Position numbers and translations under genes: made by a program. Positions 57,630-64,000 of a stretch of 64,000 nucleotides of DNA are shown one piece after another (positions within the stretch are counted from its first letter, which is position 1; each line of letters begins with the position of its first letter). The stretch spans positions 120,664,270-120,728,269 of the forward strand of contig CM076995.1 of assembly GCA_039090855.1 (NCBI GenBank), written 5' to 3'. The notes beneath the pieces were generated by a model. That model did not search any database, was not told the DNA's origin, and worked only from the letters and a program-made list of their open reading frames with translations. Source of the DNA: Macrothele yani. Its lineage: Eukaryota; Arthropoda; Arachnida; Araneae; Macrothelidae.

Positions 57630-58841
57630 CAGTGGCGTACCTGAAAAATTACACCCCCCCACACACACACACATGCATGCATGCATGCACACACACACAC
57701 ACACCCGCAAAAATATATTCGAGTCCCTTTTGCGAAAATCTATATTTGCTTTCAATCACATAAATTTTTAAATTCCATATTATTAACTAGATTGTAGGGG
57801 CGGGGCCGTTTTTAATAATTAAAATTCTTTGGAACTTATAGGTATTTTTCGTAAAACCAAATTTGTCACATTTTATTGCGTGTAACACAAATGTACACGT
57901 TGTAATCAAAATGATTGCCTTGGTTCTCTACCAATACAAAGTATTACAAAACCCTTACGCCAAAGTAAATCATATCATGCAACTTCTATTCTTTTAGTGA
58001 ACGAAGACCAAACACTGAAATAACTTCACGATTACACACACAAAACACATAACGGCCGTGTGATAGTCTCCACCCCCTTCCCCCACACACTCTTTCTCTC
58101 TTATATAATGACCTTTCGATTTACACGAAAATACAGATCATAAGCAAAAAAAGAAAGAAAACAACCAAAAATTGTGGCACAAAAAGATTAAAATTATTTA
58201 AATTATTTACTCTTGAATATAAAAAACACACTTAATGTCACAATGTTTTTTGCACATAGTAAATCTTTTTTAATTCAGCTCTGTTATAAAAAAAATGACA
58301 CTGCTCTCTGTTTTCTTGTTCCCGCGAAGAATACCTTTTAACTCACTATATTCTGAAGGATAAGCGTAGTAATGTGCAAAAAAGTAAATATATAACGCCT
58401 ATTCTTATTGATATAAAAATTTCATGCCTTTATAATATTTATTCGCATTCTATAACTGATATTTATTAACATTTTCTTGTTAATAACTGTACGTGCATAT
58501 ATGTAACTATTACTATGGTTGTAAAAAGGGGCCTCAGGTCCTTTGGAATAGCTGCTTTCACCAACTTATTCAATGTCCAACTTATCTGCGATTGCCAGCT
58601 TTCACAAACTTAAGCGAAAATGATTGCTTGAAGATCTTACTTATTTACTGGGGGGAGGGGGGAATTGCTTTTCTTTTTAATTCTTCATTCAATGCTGCCG
58701 TCAAGGATTCCTGGCTATTTCTTGAACCAGTTTCATATGAAATTTTCGCAACAATTTTGAAAAATACTGCTTAGGCTAGACGCCCCCCCCCCTCCCTCGC
58801 ACTGCGGTGGCTGCTGGGCTGGGGCTATCAGTATGCCCATG
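57630..58841. mobile_element. hAT-like non-autonomous element, perfect 8-bp TSD
   Basis: GCGGTAAC lies at 57622-57629 and 58842-58849. The left end CAGTGGCGTACCTGAAAA and the reversed right end CATGGGCATACTGATAG form imperfect inverted repeats. It is 1.2 kb with no recognisable transposase. The CAGTGGCG start is shared with other hAT-like elements in this window. Confidence 0.6.
57652..57706. repeat. (CA)n(TGCA)n(CA)n compound microsatellite
   Basis: C run, then CACACACA, then four TGCA units, then CACACACA. The central part is palindromic. Confidence 0.93.
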
Positions 58842-59157
58842 GCGGTAACCAAGTATTCTAACGTTGACATGTATGACGTCAACCACGATACCGACGTATC
58901 AGTTTTAACATCAGAGTGGCGTCACAAACTGAGAGAACTCCTCTCTCTACTGTCATGGCCTTGTACTCTCAGACGGCCTTGGTACCACACTGTACCAACA
59001 ACATGCCGATAGACCTACTTGCTTTAAAGTTCTAATCAAAAGAGTGAATGCCCAACTTATCTGCGATCGCTTTGTTTGATCAGAAAATTACGGACCCAAT
59101 TTCTGCCAAACCGAAAAGGCGCAGCAGCGGTTCATTAAAATATTTTTCAATAAAGTA

Positions 59158-60031
59158 CAGACATCGGACCAAAAAATTAGTCACCTCCAGAAATTTACCT
59201 TTAATACTTAGTTACATCACCATGTGCAGAAATCACAGCATTAATTCTTGCTGGACGAGATTCGACAAGATCATTTAAATAACTTGAGTCAATTTTTGAC
59301 CATTCTGAGAACAGTTTGTCTCGCAATTCATTGAGATTCCTGTGATGCTGAATTCACTGAGATTTCTAATGCATTTCATTCAAGGTGGTCCCATTAATTC
59401 TCGATGGGATTTAAATCTGGAGACTTAGCTGGCCAGTCCATGTGTCCCAAAGTTGCATCATGCTCTTCACACCTATCTATACGGTTTTAGCTCTATGAAT
59501 CATACAGTTGTCATCCTGGTAAATCGGATAAGTTATTTGATGAGAATTCTGCAAATATTGTGCAAAAGGAAACACAAGATTGTCTAAAATTTCTCTGTAA
59601 GCATTCTGATTTATAATATTCTTTACCTTTACTAGTGGGCCTAACTCTCACCATTAAAACAACCCAGCAGCATTACATACCCACCTCCTTTGACAAGAAC
59701 TCTTTGAACACACTCAGGATTGGATGTTTCTTTTAGATCTCCTGTTGACCGAAAGCCTTGCGTTAATCTTTTATTTTCACTCGAGTTTGACTTTATAAAA
59801 CATGCAAGAACTGTTCTTTTGCCAAGACCTGCAAATTCTGCAACTTCTCTGATGCTGTATCCTTTTGACGAAACAAAAGATGACACCTTTTTGCCAATTA
59901 CTTACATCTGTTGTTCGAACCACTGATTTTAATTTTTCAAAAATTACAGCTTAAAATTTTGCCTGTAGAAAGAAATTTATTAAACAATTGCATATGTTGC
60001 TGCAGGTGACTAAGTTTTTGTCCGGTGTCTT
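59158..60031 (-). mobile_element. Tc1-like element, internally deleted
   Basis: Ends CAGACATCGGACCAAAAAAT and the near complement of AAGACACCGGACAAAAACT, then TTAGTCACC on both. TA flanks lie at 59156-59157 and 60032-60033. On the minus strand 59886-59641 gives a helix-turn-helix (GYSIREVAEFAGLGKRTV). The part nearer 59550-59160 gives a broken DDE tail (DNC-IHRAKT, WTGQLSLQI, NELRDKLFSEWSKIDSSYL, LVESRPARINAVISAHG). The region with the first catalytic residue is missing. Confidence 0.83.
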
Positions 60032-60033
60032 TA

Positions 60034-60943
60034 TTTCTAACGAACAACTAGCCAGATTTCTTCATTCAAATCTTTGACACTCATGACTTTTAGCGTGGTT
60101 CATCCATTTGTGAGTTGTCTTCTCCCTTTGCTCTTTACTGGGGGGGGTAGGTTGAGAATCATGTGCGTAATTGCCAGTTAATTTCGCAAATTTGGCTACG
60201 CATATGATTTTCACCGTAACCAGCAAACACACGGCGGCGAATCTCTTAATCTAAACACACCGTAAACTGAAAAAATAAAAAATACTGCAAACCGCTGGAC
60301 CCTTAACAGGGTCATGGGCACCACCAGGCACAGCAAACATTACGCATTTTTATCAATCCATCAAAAATAACATGGCGTAAAGAACGGCGTGACGCAAACC
60401 CAGCTGCATAAAATCCAACAGTGGTTCTGAGATTTCGAATGTCAAAATGATGAAATACACACCTTTTGTTCAAATAGAAGATGTGACACTTGAAACCCCG
60501 GTATACAAACAAGCACATTAAAAAAAGAAAGAAAAAATTATGGAAGAACCATTATAGTTTGCGGTTGAGGCTATCAGACAGAGATATGAGACGAAGAACA
60601 TTTTGAAAGAGGGTACTTCCTCATTCCCGTCCGAAAGGATTTGGGAATCAACGTGAAAGAACAAAGGCAACGAACACTACGGTCGAGCGTAAAGAGGAAC
60701 TGCAAACACAATAGATGGCTGGCAGTAAATTGCAACAGTCAACTAGACAAATTCTTACAAATACTGTCAAACGGTCAAGCAGACAGTAGCACATATATAA
60801 ATATGCTTTAAAAACATGAAGGGTCAAAGACCTCAAACGGCATGTAATTTTGAACAAAGTGATGAGCCATTTGAATTTTATTTTGAACAAGTGATGAGCT
60901 GTTAATTGATGAGCAATTACTTTCTTCGTAATTAGGGGTATGC
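60034..60943. other. stretch without recognisable genes
   Basis: Chance frames only. GATGAGC(C/T) and TTTTGAACAA(A)GTGATGAGC repeat locally near 60850-60900. Confidence 0.4.
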
Positions 60944-61799
60944 CAGGGAGCGGATTCAGAAGTTTACTCTAGGGAGGGGTATCAAATGGGGGGGGGGTGT
61001 GCATTATGAAAGGGTTTTTTAGATATATACATTATACATACTGGCGGTGCCACTCCTACCTGGCGTTCCTTTGCAAGGTCTTTAAAACACTTTCATTGCT
61101 TCGAGAATGTTAAATACCTGAACGAGAACCTTACCCTATTTTAAGTTACAGACGCTAGACAATAGCAAAGAATACACCCATGTTTTTGTCTCTCGCTGTC
61201 ACTGTCTTCCCTTTATCTTTTGCACGCTCTCTCTCTTCTAGATTCGCCTATTCTTCGTACATCGAAAGTTAATGGGCTCCGCCATCTTAGGCGAATCAAG
61301 AATTCTTTCCTCGCCTGAAATGGCGGAAGCCATTAACTTTCGATGTAGCAGGAATAGGCCAAACAAGAACAAACGAATCAAGAAGTTTACTGCAGGTTAA
61401 TCCCTCCCCTTTAGCAGGTGAAAGATTTAGGAGAGACAGGAATAGGTGAACCAAGAATTCTTTCCTCGCCTAAAATGGCGAAATCCATTAACTTTCGACG
61501 CACGAAGATTAGGCCAAACAAGAATAGGCGAATCAAGAAGTAACGCTCTATCTCCCCCCCCCCCCAACCCTTCCCTCTTTATTCTATTCCCTTTTCTCTC
61601 TTTTTTTACTGATGCTAAATCAATGTAATACGTATTTTAAATCAAATTCCGTAGTAAGTTTAATTGTCAAATTTTTTTAGAAAAACTGATGACAAAATAT
61701 GCAAAGTTATTCATTTACGATCTTTGCTACTTTAAACGTAAAAAAATTGCTAGGGTTTGGGGGGGGGGGGGGATGTCGCCCTCGCTGGATCCGCCACTG
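60944..61799. mobile_element. hAT-like MITE with internal foldback
   Basis: The left end CAGGGAGCGGATTCAGAAG and the reversed right end CAGTGGCGGATCCAGCGAG are inverted repeats. The flanks GGGTATGC (60936-60943) and GTGTATGC (61800-61807) match at 7 of 8. Length 856 bp with G runs near both ends. No coding sequence. Confidence 0.75.
61244..61535. repeat. inverted plus direct repeat block
   Basis: Near 61244-61360 two arms around CGAAAGTTAATGG(G/C)...CCGCCATCTTAGGCG are inverted to each other, with the centre near 61308. The right arm then recurs as a diverged direct copy at about 61443-61535 (CAAGAATTCTTTCCTCGCCT shared). It lies inside the hAT-like MITE. Confidence 0.85.
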
Positions 61800-61930
61800 G
61801 TGTATGCAGGCTACGTTTCTGTAATGGTTGTCAGGTACGAACGTGAAATGAATTAAAAGATTATTGACCCCCCACCCCCTGAGAATCTGGAATACATCGC
61901 CAGTCAGTAATTTAGGATCTCTGTTTAGAG

Positions 61931-62702
61931 CAGACATGCACAACCGACAACCCTCGGCCCGAGCGCACAAAGTCGCGGGGGGGGGGGGGGGGGTAAGGCA
62001 AGTCAAACATTTATAAAAAAAATTTATAGGGATATGAACATTTTATGTGGTACTTGGTCGTACGCACGAACATACTGTACACAAAGATATCAAAATTGTA
62101 TGGGGGTACACACGAATAAATATGTGACGTGTTTGCAATGCCATTCACAACTAATAATGAAACGGCGTCCGTAGATTTTCAGATTGAAGCTTGCTGATCT
62201 TCAAAATAAAACTGCAAATTGAAGACTAAATAGCAGAGGTTTCTTTACTAGAATTTTACATAAACTACTTGCCGTGTGAAAGAAGAGATTGAAAATCCAC
62301 GCTCAAAAAACGGCAACATTATTCAGAAGCTCCTACTTAATTGAACAATCATTTCCTGTAATGAAACAAGTGAAATCAAGTCATTCTCGTCTAACTGTTG
62401 GTGAGGAAACTTGCGGGTCGCTGTGTCCAACACTGAACCTGATATTAAAACACTAATAAAAAAAACAATGTCAAATTTCTCTCTAGAGACCTACAAAAAA
62501 AAAAAAAAAAAAAAAAAAAGGTTTAGGCGACGCCTGAACTGAATATTTGTTAAGCAAGTAAGTGTTTTGTTTGTTTAATATTTTGGTTTTGGGATTTTTT
62601 TGGAATCTTTTGTTGGGAAGGGGGAGGGGTTACCCTGCGGTGCGCCGTTGTTCATTCAATCTGAAATTAGCCTGTAGTTATTAAAACGGTTGTGTACCCC
62701 TG
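61931..62702 (+). mobile_element. hAT (Charlie/SPIN-like) relic
   Basis: The left end CAGACATGCACAACCG and the reversed right end CAGGGGTACACAACCG are inverted repeats. The 8-mers GTTTAGAG (61923-61930) and CTTCAGAG (62703-62710) match at 6 of 8. Near 62325-62460 the plus frame reads EQSFPVMKQVKSSHSRLTVG, the hAT C-terminal motif of GTF2IRD2-like transposases (EQ.FS.MK..KS..RSRLTDE). The rest of the transposase is deleted. Confidence 0.75.
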
Positions 62703-62724
62703 CTTCAGAGGGTAGAGGCAGTCA

Positions 62725-62790
62725 GCACAATGCCTCACCCGGATTCGAACCTAGGCCCAGCAGTACAAGGAGCCAGCGCCACTAGGGCTG
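62725..62790 (-). repeat. degenerate tRNA-like SINE head
   Basis: A B-box-like GGTTCGAATCC sits on the minus strand near 62745, with a CTAGTGGCGCTGGCTCC A-box-side segment upstream. No family A body follows. Confidence 0.45.
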
Positions 62791-62799
62791 GTGTTGAGG

Positions 62800-63330
62800 C
62801 GGGGTAAGTGATAACAGCGTACAATCGCACAGTACGAAATGAGTGAAAACCTAGTTTTACTAAACCCATCTTCACTCTACATGAAAGGCATGATATGCTC
62901 ATACAACTGCACCTTTTTGGGGGAAAAAAAAGCCATGAACGCATCATTGAAGAAAATCTCAAAAAACACACTTTTGCGTCACCTGATTAAATTAAAGGAA
63001 CACTGAATTAAAAATACGACGTCTGCCTGTTCTGTTTTACAGAACTAAAACGGGTTATTGCGATTATTTGTAGTGTCCAAACGAGTGCCTACAATTTTCA
63101 GCAAGTACTCCAGTTGCGCACCCATAAATTTCTTTATAGGGGTGGCCCAAAATATTGAAAATGCCAATAAAAATACCCGGAGAAAACATCCCCCCGAAAT
63201 ATTGCAAAGCGATAAAAAAATACCTATGCCATATTAAAGTGCGTTTCCAATAATTCGTAAAATATATTTTTAAAAACATATACATAGTACAAAGCAGCCA
63301 ATAACAAAGAACGTGCGGGTGGTCTTAATA
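62800..63330. other. stretch without recognisable genes
   Basis: Chance frames only. No repeats recognised. Confidence 0.4.
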
Positions 63331-63332
63331 TA

Positions 63333-63722
63333 CACTATATTGACAAAAGTCACCGGACACCTAGAAGAGAAAAACAACATTGACATGCATTAGTACGGTG
63401 TCGATCCACCTTCGGCCTTTATGCACACGCTCTGACCCTTCGAGACAGGCTTTCGACAAGGTTTTGGAACACAGCGATAGGTATGCGCTTCCATTCAGTA
63501 CATAATGCTGCCGCTAACTGCTGCTTAGTAGTAGGCCTTTGTTCCAAACTTCTTATGCGACACTCTAATTCATCCCATAATTAAGATCAGGGTTCTGTGC
63601 AGGGCAGTCCTCACACGACACGAAATTATCGTCAAACCACGCCGTAACAGTCCTTGCTTTACGGCTCGGTGGATTATCATGCTGGTACCAACAAGGCTCA
63701 GTTCCATAGTATTGCCACAGAC
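63333..63722 (-). mobile_element. Tc1 copy 2, truncated (3' end only)
   Basis: Matches 50091-50515 closely from its terminal repeat (CACTATATTGACAAAAGTCA; TA at 63331-63332) through the coding segment. That segment includes the equivalent of LNPIEHLW (partly deleted near 63583) and WYQHDNPPSRKARTV. Here the second catalytic aspartate is present (HDNPPS), unlike in the 50-kb copy. The match ends at GTATTGCCACAG (63722). Confidence 0.88.
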
Positions 63723-63843
63723 CTGGTCCACCCACACTAAGTGCGCCACTGAAGTTTCGTAGTTTGTTACACAACAAACTTGTGTCACTACCTTTTCCAT
63801 GGAACCGAAGTCTCAGATACTATATAAATTGGGGCAAAGAAAC

Positions 63844-64000
63844 GTCGGCCATGGGCCCTCGACAGATGGAAGGTCTCCTGGTATGATGAGTCTCGTTTCT
63901 TTTTGCGCCATGCTGATGACTGGGTTCGCAAATGGTGTAAACAGCATGAAACCCTATCCCCTGGTTACACAGTTGGGGTTCAACAGACCGGTGGAGGTGG
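63844..64000 (+). pseudogene. second Tc1 transposase fragment, cut by window edge
   Basis: The plus frame reads ALDRWKVSWYDESRFFLRHA, then DDWVRKWCKQHETLSP and GYTVGVQQTGGGG. The catalytic aspartate in YDESRF is intact. It belongs to a different Tc1 clade from the fragment just upstream and runs in the opposite direction. The rest lies beyond the window, so its state is unknown. Confidence 0.8.

Noticed and set aside
1..64000. CRISPR arrays, bacterial operons, phage or integron structures
   Set aside because: No regularly spaced repeats, no ribosome-binding-site/operon organisation, and the coding remnants are all eukaryotic transposon families.

Overview
This is a stretch of an AT-rich animal nuclear genome with no bacterial gene layout. 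I see no operons, no dense coding and no complete host gene. It is almost entirely a graveyard of transposable elements: mariner, Tc1, pogo/Tigger, hAT, piggyBac, RTE-type LINE, a jockey/R1-like LINE end, Penelope-like retroelements (PLEs) and two tRNA-derived SINE families. The mix (DD34D mariners, several Tc1 clades, GIY-YIG Penelope elements, RTE with a GAT-repeat tail) suggests an invertebrate, most plausibly an arthropod. The sequence does not name the species.

Layout. 0-7 kb: a SINE, an old Penelope relic bracketed by inverted repeats, and a relic of a 'DFAENY / SDG..SQFK' protein family. 7-14 kb: a hAT-like element with a mariner inside it, a pogo-type non-autonomous element, and a hAT relic with its dimerisation domain. 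15.8-20.6 kb: a decayed Tigger transposase split by two younger insertions. The second is a 2.6-kb hAT-like element with a perfect 8-bp target duplication, and it carries a tandem repeat, an ~877-bp near-perfect palindrome and a further long-TIR transposon. 20.9-24.5 kb: a pogo-like MITE, a short tandem repeat and a piggyBac relic. 24.6-27.7 kb: a nearly full-length RTE LINE with three disabling lesions. 31.2-35.3 kb: a Penelope array (one long copy, one 5'-truncated copy, three terminal repeats, one of them inverted) flanked by a 14-17-bp target duplication. Its terminal repeats hold hammerhead-ribozyme-like motifs. 36.4 kb: the only candidate host exon. 36.9-38.1 kb: a mariner. 43.6-45.9 kb: a LINE 3' end beside a Tc1 that contains a SINE whose tail matches that LINE. 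50-56 kb: two Tc1s and a mariner whose ORF is split by a 205-bp foldback element with a hammerhead-like motif and by a SINE. 57.6-62.7 kb: three hAT-like elements and a Tc1-like relic. 63.3-64 kb: two Tc1 fragments in opposite orientation.

How it works together: nothing here looks like a functioning multigene system. The interest lies in mechanism: nested insertions dated by their order, PLE-style inverted-repeat architecture at two size scales, candidate self-cleaving RNAs in both, and a LINE/SINE pair sharing a 3' tail. All transposase and reverse-transcriptase reading frames seen here are broken or cut by the window edge. Boundaries marked by target duplications are firm; others are approximate.
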